Assembly (NCBI GenBank): GCA_022264855.1
Contig: JABYQU010000020.1
Location: 248,001-312,000 of the forward strand
DNA: 64,000 nt
Source: Lenzites betulinus
Taxonomy: Eukaryota > Basidiomycota > Agaricomycetes > Polyporales > Polyporaceae
Reading direction: 5' to 3'
Made by a program: the position numbers and the translations under genes. Under the pieces are notes generated by a model. That model searched no databases. It saw only the letters and a program-made list of their open reading frames with translations, and was not told the DNA's origin. Numbering within the stretch: the first letter of the stretch is position 1; every line of letters starts with the position of its first letter. This document shows positions 1 through 12,283 of the stretch, piece after piece.

Positions 1-389
1 TAGTAGTGATGCCACTTAAAACGCCTAACACTGACATCGAGCGGCAGAAGCTTGAAGGAGATGTCGCCGCCAGAGCTGGTGAAACGATGATGAACCAGGC
101 ACATCTAACGTACACTCTGGCATCGGGTCGCGAATCACACCACATTCAACCAGGTAAGGTCGTACAACGGAATGGCATTGGGCTAAAACGCGTGACTACA
201 GCTACAAGCAACCGAGAATAATCTGTTGGGATGCGCAAAAGTCAGCGTCTGCGGTATGAACATCGCACGATGATAGAGGTTCAGACGAGTTATAATGATT
301 CCGGATAGACAGTTTTCCTCACGGTAACTCTCCGTCGAGGGAGTCTGTTCTGTCATCCCCAAGACCACGCGAAACCGATCGAGACTCAC

Positions 390-892
390 TTAGCGGTTCT
401 TGAAGTAGTCGAGGAGGACGTGGAGGCCCTCGCTCTCGACACCGTAGTCCTTGACGACGACGCACGAGCAGCCGACGACCTTGCGGGGGTTGCCCTCACG
501 GTCGATCTTGCACAGACCAGACCAGGTGCCGAGCAGCTTCGCGTCCGAGACCTTGATGAGGTTGATCTTGTGCTCGGCGCAGAGAGCCTCAATGAGCTTG
601 ATGTACTCTGCCTCCGTGCACGTCTCGACGAGGACGCAGAGATGGGCCTGGCGCTTGTCGAGCGCCTTGGCGCACTCGCGCAGACCACGAGCAAGACCGT
701 CGTGGACAAGGGCGTTCTTCAGAACTTGCTGTAGTTCGTAACTTAATTCAGCAAGCGATACTTGCCGGGGGGACTCAAGCTTGGACGAACCTGAAGCGCC
801 TCCTCGACGGAGAGCTTCCCCTTGGGAGCCTCAGCGGGAGCCTCGACCTCGACGGGAGCGTCGACTTGGATTTCATCAGAAGCGTCAGACAT
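390..892 (-). CDS. RPS12: 40S ribosomal protein eS12
   Basis: Small-subunit ribosomal protein of the L7Ae-like fold, part of the cytosolic 40S beak region. Two exons: 791-892 encodes an acidic start (MSDASDEI... then KLSVEEALQ) and 390-728 the rest, joined across a 62-bp GT-AG intron (729-790). The spliced protein reads [13 protein letters not shown], then the conserved core, and ends in [19 protein letters not shown]...DYFKNR, the signature C-terminus of eS12. The length, near 146 residues, is normal for the family. It diverges from the Ski8-like gene with about 490 bp between start codons. No lesion is seen. The identification rests on direct sequence recognition and I consider it secure. 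Confidence 0.95.
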
Positions 893-1380
893 CCTGCACA
901 TGCCAGGTTAACGACATTCATTTTCAAACACACGACACGATTGTGCGTACTTTTAGTTTGAGAATGGAGCAGGGGGCGATGTCTTCTTCCGCGTTCGTGG
1001 ATGTGAGGAAAAAATAAGGTTCAGACGTGAGTGCGTATATGAGCAGTTGGAACTCCGCCGGCAGATTCCGGTGGCTGCAGCAGACGAGTCTGAGCGCAGT
1101 GAGCGTTGAGTGTGTCAATGTTCATATAATCACTGGTCCCCAGTCACTAGTCAACCATGCGTGTATAAGAACATATTGGCTTTGTCTAGTGCATCTCTCA
1201 CTGGATAGCCCAATTCTTATGTTTAACCCCTGAGATCGGTGCCCACAGATCCGGTGTAGTGTAAGCGCTCACGATCGTATGCAGCATGGTTAAGCGCCTG
1301 CGTCCTTCACTTCGACATCGTCAACTCACTCGCGTCTCGCTAGTCTCTCTGTAACATACACTCCGTAGAACGTCTTACTC
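893..1380. promoter_or_regulatory. Divergent promoter region, eS12 / Ski8-like gene
   Basis: About 490 bp separate the eS12 start codon (minus strand) from the beginning of the plus-strand WD40 gene. No open frame here resembles a protein, so the stretch should hold both core promoters and 5' leaders. I see no clear TATA box. Confidence 0.4.
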
Positions 1381-2735
1381 ATGGTGCCTTTTGCAACATC
1401 CAAGTTTGCGTGAACTGTCTGACCGTGATTGTCTAGAGTTTGGCTTTCTTACATGCCCATGACGGCGCGGAACGTATGTTGTGTCGCGTCCTACCCCCGA
1501 TGGACGTCTCATGTGAAATCCACATACAGCGCACTCCGACGCGGTCTGGGCAGTCTCTTGGACGGATGCAGACACTGTGTTGAGTATCTCAGCCGACGGC
1601 GCAATCAAGCAATGGGATTCTGTCTCGGGCCAAGTATCACGCACGCGCGCACCGCATACACTCGGCCTCGTTTCGCTCAGTGTGGACCCTGCGGGAAAGT
1701 TGGCGCTGTATAACACCCTTGAGGGCTTGACATGTCTATGGGACCTGGATAGTGGGGAGTTGAGAGGGTCATTTGAGAGCTATGCCCGCAGTGGAGATTC
1801 GACTGAACCTTGTACGTCCTGCAGAACATTGTAAGCCTGGCAGTCCAACTGACGTAACATCCCTTCTCTGTCGCTGGCTGTCTTATCGTTCCGCAGCTTG
1901 GTCAGTGTCATTGAACCCCAAAGGGGGTACCTACGCGTCTACGGGTGGATCAGGGAATGTGACCATACACTCTGCGGAAGCAGGTTCCTTCGGTGAGCGA
2001 CGCGCGACTCTAACAAGTGGCCGCAGCAAGTTCGGCATGTGTTGTAAACATGTAAGTAATCATCATGCCGTTCTTGCCGCTTATGTGCCCCAAACTGCGA
2101 CACGAGCTGTACTGACCGCCTTCTGGTAGAGTCCAGACGGTACACGAGTAGCGATGTCTTCCGAGGCCGGACAAATCTATGTGTTCGACCTGGCCTCCAG
2201 CTCCCTGCAAACAACCTACAGCTCACATGCCATGGCTGTCCGCTCGCTCGCATGGTCCGCAGACTCAAATGTAAGTCCCTGACGCCACACTCCGCCGGCC
2301 TAGTCCTCATCTGACTTGAGACACATAGCTTCTTCTGTCCGCTTCCGAGGACAAACGACTCATCCTGCACGACGTCCGAGCGTCACCATCGGGGAAACCG
2401 GGTTCGGGCGCCGTTGCGACCCTGAGTGGCCACTCCTCGTGGGTCCTCAGCACAGATATTTCCCTCGACGGGCGACTAGCGGTATCCGGGTACGCAACCA
2501 TCCTTCAGGCTTGAACGATAGTTCCGCTGACATCTAGACGCATAGATCCGCTGATAAGACGATGAAGGTCTGGGACCTCGGGGCGAGGGCGGCTGTGTCA
2601 ACTGTACAGGACACAGCGGAGGTGTGGTCCGTGTCCTGGAGACCGAAGCCACCAGCACACGGCTCCGCGGGCGCGTTTGTGAGCGGAGGCGAGGACGGGT
2701 TGGTACGCTGGTGGAGGAGTGCTGGTGCTGGTTGA
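1381..2735 (+). CDS. SKI8: Ski8/Rec14-like WD40-repeat protein
   Basis: WD40 beta-propeller resembling Ski8 (called Rec14 in meiosis), the scaffold of the cytoplasmic Ski2-Ski3-Ski8 complex that feeds mRNA to the exosome; in some fungi it also serves meiotic break formation with Spo11. Visible exons are 1530-1811, 1897-2051, 2130-2270, 2329-2489 and 2546-2735. They join in frame as AHSDAVWAVSWTDADTVL, ISADGAIKQWDSVSG, PSWSVSLNPKGGTYASTGG, LLLSASEDKRLILHD and SADKTMKVWDL, the last with a classic WD ending. The final exon ends DGLVRWWRSAGAG. The 5' exon is unresolved: an ATG at 1381 and a possible exon near 1437-1475 do not both splice in frame, so the start is provisional. Confidence 0.8.
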
Positions 2736-3193
2736 TAAGTGCGGTGTCTGCCAGTGTGGATATTCTGTGGTAGGCTTGAAACGCCTACGTGTATAATTGT
2801 GTCATTCTGATCCTCGTCTGAGTGCCATGTAACGAAATTGCGACGGCCGGCGCCATAGCATCGAACTTCTGTACGTCGGGTCACCTCCAACCCCGAGTCA
2901 AGGAACCTGTTAGAGTTTCCAGAAGCCGCTAGCAACGGGTTGTACGTTACCGAGCGGTCGAACAATATTTGCTCACTCACCCACTCAACGGATGAGCGTC
3001 AAATGAAGCAAGAACTTACTATGAGTTACTTACCTACCCTAACCTACCATTATTAACAGTTACTAACGCGGGAAACGGGGCGCCGACTCTACTCGCGACT
3101 CCCCGGCTGTGCCAATCGAGGTTGCTTACCACCTCCTGGACCCTGACACAAATTCCTAGGAATCCATTTATCGTTGGACAACAAAGAGGTATC
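2736..3193. other. Intergenic, no gene seen
   Basis: A 458-bp spacer between two plus-strand genes. It should hold the 3' end of the WD40 transcript and the promoter of the next gene. No coding frame or repeat is convincing. Confidence 0.4.
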
Positions 3194-5233
3194 ATGTCAC
3201 TGCCTGTTGATAACCCAACGAACAGTCTGAGGGAACTTCTGGGAATCGATCAAAACGATCCCGATGAAGTATGTTCAGGTCGATCGCCGGACCTTCATCC
3301 CCTCCGCCGCATTAATTTGCCTGCATTACCAGGACCTGGGTACTGTGCTCACGGATTGCATCACGGCCGCAGTACAAGACGACCTTCCTAGGCTTTCTCT
3401 TGCCGATATCGTCGATGCTTTGAAAGAGACTGGCGCGTCTGAACTCGTAAGCCCTGTATTTAATCTTCGCGGCGCACCATTGTTCTCGCTGACATCGGCC
3501 TAGGAGCCCCTGAGGGTCTTCCCTGTTGTCATCGGAAGCTCGGCAGATGATGCAGACGCCTTGATAGATCTCATGGCGGTTAGCTGCAGCGCCAAGGAAG
3601 TCGTTATGGCAGTCGAGGAAGTCGTGGAGAACCTCGAGGCGCGCTTACAGTCCGACGATGAGGACGAAGACGAGGGTGGCCTCTCCATTTCCAAGGCACA
3701 ACAAATTATACGTATCATACGGACGTATACTATCGGCAAGTATACACTGCCTGCTACCGGTCGAGCCACCTACTAACCACTCGTATGGACAGCCATCCCG
3801 CGTTTACTACAATGGAAGAAATCGCCGAAGAAAGCCGTCGAGTCACGATTATCGGAGATTGAGTCAATCATGTCACACGTAAAAGGCGAAGCCAGTGCGG
3901 GGGAAGGGCGCTCTATCATACAAGCAGTCTCTCAGCTGGTAGCTGTGCTAAGCCAGGACGCCGATGCGGAAACAAAGGTACGAAGGGGCTACACGTGTGC
4001 CACTTCCCTGCATGCTCATCTGGTATTATATAGGTTTTGCTGCGGCACATCGTGGAGTCCACGTTGACATCCTTCCCTAATGATCCTCAGGCGGGACTGG
4101 CACGGCAGGCGTTTGCATCGCATTTCCGCCGGTTAATTGTTCCTCAGCCGCAGCCTTCCTCTGTCCCTCGAGAAGATGTTGTAATCACTGCTTGGGTGAA
4201 CGGAATCTGTCGCCATCTAAAGCAGCCTATACTAATGTCCTTCCTCAGGATGCCCTACGCAGCATAGGTTACCCTGAAAGCTACTATCTGGGAACCTCCT
4301 CTCTGGCGGCGCTGATACTGCTTGCACACAGTCCATTATACACTTTCTCTGTCTCTAGTGTCGCCTCTATCTATCCTATTCTCCTGTCGTTGGTCCAATC
4401 GAACATTGCGCTAGATGAGACTCTTGCGATTCTAATCAACTGTCTGGCACCCTTGCGATCAGTGACACCACGCCCTGAACTGGAAGTCGACATCATCATC
4501 CCCTTGGTGCACTTGCTTCCTCCACTTGCCAGCAATCACTCCGATCCGGATATCCGGCACTATACCTTTCGGATTTTGTCGACGGTCCTCGGCCTCTCGC
4601 CTTCTCCGGTCCGTTTCCGCCTATTGAATGATTTGCTCTCCGGCGAGGACACCCCGCCACAAATGCAAATAGCTGCTGTCGGTCTTCTCAAGGAGGCTAT
4701 TATGGAAGCTCTTTCTGAGAGCGCGCCAAATCTCTTTGCTTCTCCTCAGCTCCTGAACACTTTCGGGCCTAGCGTTCTACGACCAAACCCTCCCGATATT
4801 CTCACCGCTGCCACAGCGGAAGACTTTCTAGATGGCCCGGAATCCTTGCGTCTGGTCGAATGTCTTGGGCTCTACTATGTCTTGTTCCAAAGAGATGGAC
4901 AGAACAGAGTCGGTCTGCCGCTTTCGCATACCATTTCTGACGCTGACCTATGTTCCAGACTGGCGCGCGCGATAACGCCACCACTAACAACGTGCGACGG
5001 TCCTTGTTGGACCCTCTAGAAGTCGCATTGGAGAGATGGAAGGATGGTACGTCCGAAAATACACATAACCTGGCACCCGCCGCTGAGGTTGAATCCTCTT
5101 GGAAGAGCTTGCCTCCGATGCGAGTGGCGAGCACGGCCATGACGGGGCTTTGCAGCTCGATATACTGAGCATGTGGGTAGAACGTGTCCGCGCCGTGTTG
5201 GTCACAACGAGTGGCGGGGATATCCAGGGTTAA
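3194..5233 (+). CDS. Ybp2/ALF4/glomulin-like helical-repeat protein
   Basis: Multi-exon gene starting MSLPVDNPTNSLRELLG. Exons that read well are 3194-3268, 3333-3446, 3504 to about 3710, about 3793-3977, one from about 4036, a long exon from 4249 to about 4910, and two short ones to the stop at 5231-5233. An acidic stretch (SDDEDEDEGG) sits near residue 120. The long exon is a run of amphipathic and leucine-rich helices (for example LDETLAILINCLAPL and PDIRHYTFRILSTVLGL), as in armadillo-type folds. The pattern resembles the fungal family that groups Yap1-binding/kinetochore Ybp2 proteins with glomulin and ALF4, a stress- and cullin-linked family. The assignment is from memory of the family, without a search. 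The preferred C-terminus is ...SMWVERVRAVLVTT...GGDIQG, reached by removing an intron near 5047-5103. Confidence 0.6.
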
Positions 5234-5762
5234 GGTGAGTTTTGTTCTAAGAAGCGTGAGATATTAGGATATCGCGGTGGCGTCTCGGTGCTTCGACTGA
5301 GCGCCAAGCGCCCGTGTAGCGTAACTGGCGTAGTTGGCTGAAGCTGAACCTTATGACAGGTGACAAATTGATAGCAGTATACCCTAGTTTCTCAGCTGCC
5401 GGAGCCCACATGCAGGCTTGTCGGCGGAAACGGTACTTCCACTATCGAATACCCCAGTTGCGCTGGGCGGATATCAACATTCGTATGGCCACTTGTCTGT
5501 GGTTCTGCGTGTAGCCCTTTTTCCGTTGCAGCGAGGATGACAGTACCGCCGCCTCATGGCGCCACATCCCTCCATGCTGTTGGCTTCTAAGCGGTTGGAT
5601 CCGTGTGAGTCGCCCGTCCGGGGTCCTAACTGGATCGGATGTATATAAGGAGCTTGGACGGGTGGTCATCTTACGGTCTCGCGCCCAGTGAATCGAGTCC
5701 ACCCCTCCTCGATCTACAGCGCCACGACTCACCCTCTTCAACTCCCTCGTATCTCTGAAAGA
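5234..5762. promoter_or_regulatory. Intergenic with TATA-like box before the membrane protein gene
   Basis: 529-bp spacer. A TATATAA at 5642-5648 lies about 120 bp upstream of the ATG at 5763 and is a reasonable core promoter element. Nothing else in the stretch looks coding. Confidence 0.4.
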
Positions 5763-7316
5763 ATGTCTAAGAGCTTAACGATGTCTGTTGGAACTGCGAA
5801 CATGGTAGGCGCCGTTTTATCGACGATGACCTTCGGTGAGTTCTTTTCAGTGCTCGCTCTGACCCACACGAGCTTAAGTACTAATGGGCGTAGGTTTCCA
5901 CCTCGCGCTGCTGGCTCAAATAACTCGAATATACTTCGCCCGCTTTCGCGGTCAGTCAGATCGCGGGTTGAGTAGACGAGACTGGCGGCTCTACGCTTAT
6001 GTTTGCGTTCTTTGCTTGCTGGCGACCGTGGGCTTGTGTCTGCAGACTTGGGCGAACTACGATGCTTTCGTGGTGCATAGCACCTACCCGGGAGGTTCTC
6101 TGGCGTACCTGGGGCAGCAAACGCAGCATCCCGTGCACACTGTGTTGATTATGACGTCAGTAATCGTTAATTCGTTCCCTCTCCATCTAGATGCTAATGA
6201 TCGTGTTGCCACAGATATATCGCTTTGAACTGGGTCGCCGACGGAATGGTGGTATGTTGATGCCGGTTTTGATCTTGAGCATATCGCTGAATTCGACAGA
6301 TAGCTCTGGAGGATGTACGTGCTGTTCCAGTTCTCGAAAGCCGTACTTGCGGTATGCGTGATCACAATGCTGACCCTCATTGGTACGTCGCCCAACTTCC
6401 CTATCGCCGTCCAGCCTCTAACTCTGTATGTGATCTCAGGAGTGGGAAGCGCATTCGTTCGTACCGCTCAGGTGTCTGGCCTCAGCCTATGGACAAACTA
6501 CAGGATAGCACCATGCGTGGCGTATCTTGCACTGTCGTTCTTCATCAACTTCGTCCTCACTTTGGTTATCGTTGCAAGGATACTCTGGGTACGCCATGAA
6601 CTTAGGAAACACCTTGGGCGTCGTTACACATCCGTTTACACCTCTATCGCTGCCATGCTCGTGGAGAGCGCGGCGCTGTACACCGTCGTCACTCTGGTCA
6701 GCATCATCGCTTGCGCGACCCGCAACCCTGTAGAGAACGCGCTTCTACCGATGCTCGGTCAATTGCAGGTCCGTCTTCGCTGAGCTCTTCCAGACGATAC
6801 TCTCGAAAAGTTGACGTTCTTGACATGCAGGCTATTCCGCCACTTCTAATCATAGTTCGAGTCCTGGAAGGGCGCGCAGTGACTGCAGAGACTTGGCAAA
6901 CTGGCTTCACGTCCAAGCCGTCCACGCAAGGCCCCCGCTTCAATGACGAACCAAAGCCGAAGACGTTAACATGGGACATCGAATCCAAGGCCTTCGACAG
7001 CTCTTCCATAGTTTCTTTTCCATCCTATGGCGCGCTATCATTCTCTATCCCTTCCATCGACCCTCGGACCCGGCGACCGAGCCCTTCGTCTGGACGGCCG
7101 AGCTTGCACCTCTCGATTAAAGAGATACCGCGCACATTCGACGGTACACTTTCTGATGAAGAGTGGGATTCCAATGCCCGGACGGCAGTTGAGAGGGAGG
7201 ACGATGAGCCCAGGTGGGGCCCCGGGGCGCTGGGCGTGGAACTGCCAGCCTCACTTCCCACTGCGATTACGCCCCGGTGTTCGACGTGCTCGTTCGCTGC
7301 TACACAATGGAGGTAA
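5763..7316 (+). CDS. Agaricomycete seven-helix membrane protein
   Basis: Integral membrane protein of a large, uncharacterised mushroom family. Exons join as ...MVGAVLSTMTF then GFHLALLAQITRIYFARFRG, VLCLLATVGLCLQTW, then MYVLFQFSKAVLAVCVITML, SFFINFVLTLVIVARILWVR, SIAAMLVESAALYTVVTLVS and LPMLGQLQ joined to AIPPLLIIVRVLEG. These hydrophobic blocks give about seven helices. The final block (MLVESAALY then GQLQAIPPLLIIVRV) is the hallmark of the family. A hydrophilic serine- and proline-rich cytoplasmic tail of about 150 residues follows. The last clear intron lies between GQLQ (near 6767) and 6830. A second methionine at 5781 could also start translation. Function unknown; a receptor-like role has been guessed for the family but nothing in the sequence proves it. 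Confidence 0.75.
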
Positions 7317-7635
7317 CACGTAGGAGGGCACAGCTGAGGAGATAGGGCTTCGTTATAGGGCTTCCGGCCGCGCGAGGATCGGCGCTGGACACACTTGCAA
7401 CGAGACGAGTGTATCGGCGGCCGTTCGATGTATACGTTACCTATATCTGTACACGTTCAACATGTGTCTTCTGCTTCCATCCACTTCATGTAGCCATAGG
7501 ATCCTACAGTTTGAGATGATACAACTTCTATCTGTAACAACCTGTCTACGTCCAGATCCCATCTGACCAAAGACCCAAAACATTCTCAGTCTGTCTCAAT
7601 ATCGTAACCCCGTCACCCCGTACCTACAATCCTGT
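7317..7635. other. Convergent intergenic region
   Basis: 319 bp between the stop codons of two converging genes, expected to hold both 3' UTRs. No gene seen. Confidence 0.4.
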
Positions 7636-9628
7636 CTATACCAACGGTTTGAATCTCAACTCGATATACCTCAGTGGGATGTAAAACACCCCCGCTGCAA
7701 CGAACGCGAACTCGAATCCGATGTCGCCTGTATGCTTCGCGATGGGGCCGATGAACCACACCTGGTCGATCGACGGTACGATGAGCGTACACGCAAGTGC
7801 GCACGCGCCGAGCGCCGCGAGCCCTGTCGGCAGCCGGCGTGCGTCCTCCCAGTAGCGAAGGTCATATGCGGCGAAATTGCCACGGCGGATAACCAGATGT
7901 TCGGCGAGGACAATCGCGCCAAACGCGCTCGCCCAGTAGCCAATAAGCCCGAGGAAGTTCGTGAGGGTATCGTAGAACTTGTGTGCGCCGACGATCGATA
8001 CGGGAATGAGGCTGCATGGTTGGGGAACATTAGGATGTGCGTGAAAGATCGCGAAACGTCGCAGAAAGGACTTACATTGCGGTGGCAAGCACGGAGAAAA
8101 GGTAGCGAGGGACGACGACAAGTGGGGGTATGAACACCTGGAAGCTCAAGGAGAACGAATATAATGTTGGCGCGATGTTTGCGGTGACGCTCAGTCCCAT
8201 GAGCACTGTGAGGAATTTGCCGAAGTTGCCAGTAGGTTGAAGCATCGCCTCAATGAGCCCGCCCACGTTCCCGTTTGCATACCCGTCGTCCCATGCGGGT
8301 ACTAGGGGAATGTTGACAGCGACTGCAGCGCCGAGGCATTGGATCAGGATCTAGCAGTAGATTATGAACACTTGACCAGTTGAAGAAGTGAGATAACATA
8401 CAATTGGGATGTTGAATCCCAAGTAGGAGTAAAGGAATATCTTCCAACTAAAGATTCTCTTCAGCGCCCGCACAATGTAGATATAAGCGATGAGATCGAT
8501 GAGACTCACCTTGGCGCCGTAGGCTTGAAGTATATAGAGAAATCAGAGCCCAGTGGACAATACGTGATAACAAAGCCAGCGATAGTTGAGGCAAACGATA
8601 AGATTGCAGTGGATGTGGCCTGTGGTGGCGTAGGGTTTCCGAGGTGCTTGCCGCCAACCCCAAGGGCGACGAGGTAGCCGACTAAGACTGGGAGCCACGC
8701 GAGGCGTTCATACCTGTAACGCGGGTTCATTCTGCATCCACTACGAAAAGATAGTGCAGAGCTTACCAGCCGAGGACTTTGTAACCACAGAACGAAAGGA
8801 ATAAAGATATGATGGCAATGACCACGATGCCGACGCTGTGTGCAAAGTCAGCTTGCGTCTCGCGTCATTGAAATACTACACATACTTCCAGCTTAAGTGG
8901 CCGCCGGATATGCTCGACAATGTTTGCCCACCAAGTATACAATTAAGAATACAGAAACCCATCATAGAGCATAGGTTGAAGACACTCGGTATGATCACCC
9001 CGAAGTAGCTGGAATGCGGTCAGATGGTTATACATATCCAAATGTGGAGATGAATGTCGTACCCGAAGCTGTATCGCGCCTGACACATCTGGCGCAGGCC
9101 TAGTTTTGGTCCCCAGGTGGAGCTGGTACGGTGAAGTAAGTGATAGTACCTTCGTCTTAGACTGGAAAAGACTCACAAGTATGCTGGAAGCGCGCTGCAT
9201 AGAAGGTTGAAGAAGAGAATCACCAAGCACGAGTCCCTTAGACCAAGGCCGAATATTACTGGTCCAAGCGTACCCGCTGAGAATCTGAAAAGATGTTAGG
9301 CGATATCATGTATGTGTAGGGAATGTACGCACGATAAAATGTTGAAGTTGAACGACAACCATATGAAGAATATCTTCGAGTACTGTGTATCAACCCTCTC
9401 CCGGGGAGGTACTGGTGTTATGCCTTTGCATACCGATACATGAGCGACAGTGTTCAGATCGCATGAGTTATATGTCATACCTCTTGTCTCTAGACCCCAC
9501 TGAAGGAGTTTCCTCGACCATCCGTACGAATGGTGCCAGTCTTTCTGCGCAACGGAACTTCCGCCCACGGAGACCGCATCCTTCTCCAAGTCTGGCGGCC
9601 CTTTGAAATCGTCCATCGTAGCAGTCAT
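7636..9628 (-). CDS. Purine-cytosine permease (NCS1 family)
   Basis: Plasma-membrane symporter of the nucleobase:cation symporter-1 family, fungal Fcy2 type, which takes up cytosine and purines with protons. The N-terminus has the family block WSRKLLQWGLETRG, then ITPVPPRERVDTQYSKIFFIW and LSFNFNILS. Spliced exons continue AGTLGPVIFGLGLRDS, CQARYSFG, YYFGVIIPSVFNL, VGIVVIAIISLFLSF, YERLAWLPVLVGYLVALGVG and FASTIAGFVITYCPLGSDFS. The C-terminal exon reads LTNFLGLIGYWASAFGAIVL and ends ELRFKPLV. The approach GPVIFGLG and the S/T-rich helix with GSDFS match transporters of this class. About nine short introns interrupt it. TATATA at 9752-9757 lies about 125 bp upstream of the start. It diverges from the MOB4 gene. 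Confidence 0.88.
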
Positions 9629-10180
9629 TGGGGACTAGTGAAGGCAGGCCGAGAGTGGGATTGAGTTCAGGCTACGCAACGTTGTCCGGAGCTCCGCGAA
9701 AGCCGCTGAGCAGTGGGGAGAAGGCGGCCGAAGACCGAAGATGGTTTAAGGTATATATCTAGTCGTACAGAGTCATCGCACTGATGACTGGGATTTTGCG
9801 GGTTTGTAAACGATCTATGGTGTGCCCATGGAAATCAACCAAAGATTAAGGATAGAGTAAGAGGGTACGAGCACATAGCCCGCCAAGCTGCACTTGTGTA
9901 GCCGCAAGAAAAATATCAGGCGGAAGATCCTTGCCGGCCGCGATCGAGCTATCAAAGTGAGCCCCTAATCCGTGGTTAGGGCTTGCGGTCGCCGTTCCTA
10001 TTACTAAGTGCCTGAAATTGTACATGGGCGCCTATATGATATAAGTTTAGCTTACAGGAACACCTAAACCCTAACCTGATATCTCAATAGCCGCCCATCA
10101 TATGGTCGACGGCGGACGCGTCCGGTGTAGGGGGACTTGTCCACGGCGTCGAGTAGCCCGAGACCGCCTTCAACCACACC
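9629..10180. promoter_or_regulatory. Divergent promoter region, permease / MOB4
   Basis: 552 bp between two start codons on opposite strands. The permease side carries TATATA at 9752-9757. A short CCTAAACCCTAACC stretch near 10065 looks telomere-like but is a single copy. No gene seen. Confidence 0.45.
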
Positions 10181-12283
10181 ATGGCTGTCGCTATTCAACG
10201 CCCTCTCAAAGGCTCTCGCATCTCCTCCTTTTACCCCGTCAAAGCTCTTCCGCCCATCTCAGCTCTTGACAGCGCATTCCAACTGCAAGAGTATATTTCC
10301 CTCCTCATACGCCTCGACGTCCACGACGTTGAGAAGATCGTGGCTATCCCTGGAAAGGACCAAAATGACGCCGCAGATAATGGGACCACAAAGGGCGAAG
10401 AGAAAGAGACGGACAAGGAAGCCGCGGGCGGCATCCATGTTGACCCCGCATGCTGGGTGTATGAACACTTGCGGTAAGCAGTGACTATGAACGTATTTGA
10501 CGCGCGCCCGCTCATTGCATGTACTTATGCTGCTAGGCGAGTGGCACAAGACCTTTCGCATCCTTTGATTACGATGCTGCAGCAGGAGTGCACGCGAAAT
10601 TCCTGCCCGGAAATGAAGGCAGGGGAATGGTTGTATTTGTGTGTTGCGCACGGCAACGACGGTGCTATGGAGGTACGGATCCTTGGCTGTGTTTCAGTTC
10701 TCCAAATTGCTCAAACGCTGTGAATGCAGCAATGTTGCGCTATAGATTACATTCTGCATACGCTCGACAGCGCGACCGCGCTTTTGAATTCGCCCCGCGC
10801 ATTCCCGTCCAGGTACGTCGTCGCGTCACCAACCGCTATCTAATGAGACTCCTCCTCACTGCTGCTCAGAATCTCCGTTCCTTCCACATCCCACCGCCAC
10901 TTCACCTCCCTCTGCCGCCGTCTCGGTCGCATCTTTGCGCACGCCTACTTCCACCACCGCGAAGTATTCGAACAAGCCGAGGCCGAGTCCTCTCTATACG
11001 CCCGCTTTCTGGCCCTCGTCAAGTACTTTGACCTCGTCCCGCTCGAGTTCCTAGTCATCCCGCCCCGCATGGAAGGCCGCCCCGCCGAATCCGTCGAGCC
11101 GCCCCGTCTCATGGGTGCCTCCCTTGAGCCGCGCGCAGATGCCGGGTCCCACGAAGGCGGCGGGTCCTGGCCAGGATCGAACGAAAGCCCGTGGCGCACT
11201 GACCGCGGAAAGAGCCCTCCCGGGCCCGCGGGACAGGCGCGCAACGAGAGCCCGCGCAAGTTTGGGCGCTCGCGGACGGACACGATGGTGTACAGCGAGG
11301 CGTACAGTGTCGCCGAGGAGCTCGCCAAGAGCGACCTGTCCGAGGTCGATATCGACCGCGAGATTGCGGCGGAACGCACCGCTGCCGTTTCGGGCGGGAG
11401 CGCGCCGTTCGTCCCGCCGCCGGTGGTCCTTGCTGAGGTGCCGCCGGTGGCTACGCCCGCGGATGTATCACGCCCTCCAATCATCATTTCGTCGAGACAA
11501 GAAGCGTCCGCTCCCATCATCATTTCGTCGAGAGAAGAAGCGTCGCCGCCCAGAGACACTCCTTCCGATCTTGCCATCGTGGAGTTTCCCACTCAGAGCA
11601 TCGAGGGCGAGCAACCCGCCCCGGTTGCGGTTGCTGAGATCCAACTCGACCCCCCATCTGAGGAACTTGCAGAAGCACCTGAAGAGGCACCTGCGCCAGA
11701 TCCCGAAGAGGCCCCCATCCCAGCCACTGAAGAGCTCCCTCCTACCTCCGCGGAAGAATCTAGTTCCGCGCCTTCCGAAGAGGACATTGCCGAGTCCCCA
11801 GAGGAACCAAAAGAGGGTTCTCAGCCAGAATCGAGCGTCGAAGCAGAGACACTGAGCGCCCCTCAGCCTGCGGAGGCTGCCCCGAGTGAGGAAGTGTCCC
11901 ACGACACTATTGCAGAGGCCACTGTCGACGCAACGCCAGAACCGATCACTGCTGCTGAAGCAGCAGCAGCAGCAGCAGAGCCCGCAGAGGGGGCGTCAGA
12001 AGAGCCTAGCAAGCCCGTCGAGGAATCGGAGGCAAAGGAATCGCCAGAGATCAAGGAGCCGCCGTCTTACGCTGATGTGGCAGGCGCAGCACCCGAGGAG
12101 CCTACATCTGTACCGGTCGAGGTAGAAACAGACGACAGCGTGGAAACGAAGGAGGTGGAGGAGGAGCTCGCGGAGGACGACGAGGAAGAGGAGGAGGAAG
12201 AGGCGGAGGAGGAAGCGGAGGAAGTCGTTGCTGACGCCGCTGTGAAGGAGCCTGAGCCGGAGACTCCGTCCGCATTGCCATGA
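10181..12283 (+). CDS. MOB4: MOB4/phocein-like protein with long acidic tail
   Basis: Mob-family adaptor of the phocein class, the kinase-binding subunit of the STRIPAK phosphatase-kinase complex that controls hyphal fusion and fruiting in fungi. Exons join as IHVDPACWVYEHLR, RVAQDLSHPLITMLQQECTR, NSCPEMKAGEWLYLCVAHG, then QCCAIDYILHTLDSATALL, LCRRLGRIFAHAYFHHREVF and FDLVPLEFLVIPPRME. The CTRNSC cysteines and the HAYFHH histidines are the Mob zinc-site positions. After about residue 260 the protein runs on for some 400 residues of low complexity, rich in Glu, Pro, Ala and Ser, with an almost purely acidic stretch (EDDEEEEEEEAEEEAEE) near the end. MOB4 of animals is about 225 residues, so the tail is a fungal extension. 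Introns were placed at about 10474-10535, 10673-10728 and 10812-10869. Confidence 0.88.

Noticed and set aside
10060..10078. Telomere-like CCTAAACCCTAACC
   Set aside because: A single imperfect occurrence between two genes; no tandem array.
11115..11855. 246-codon plus-strand frame inside the MOB4 tail
   Set aside because: Arg/Leu/Pro/Ser-rich alternate frame of the acidic tail; no domain and no independent start context.
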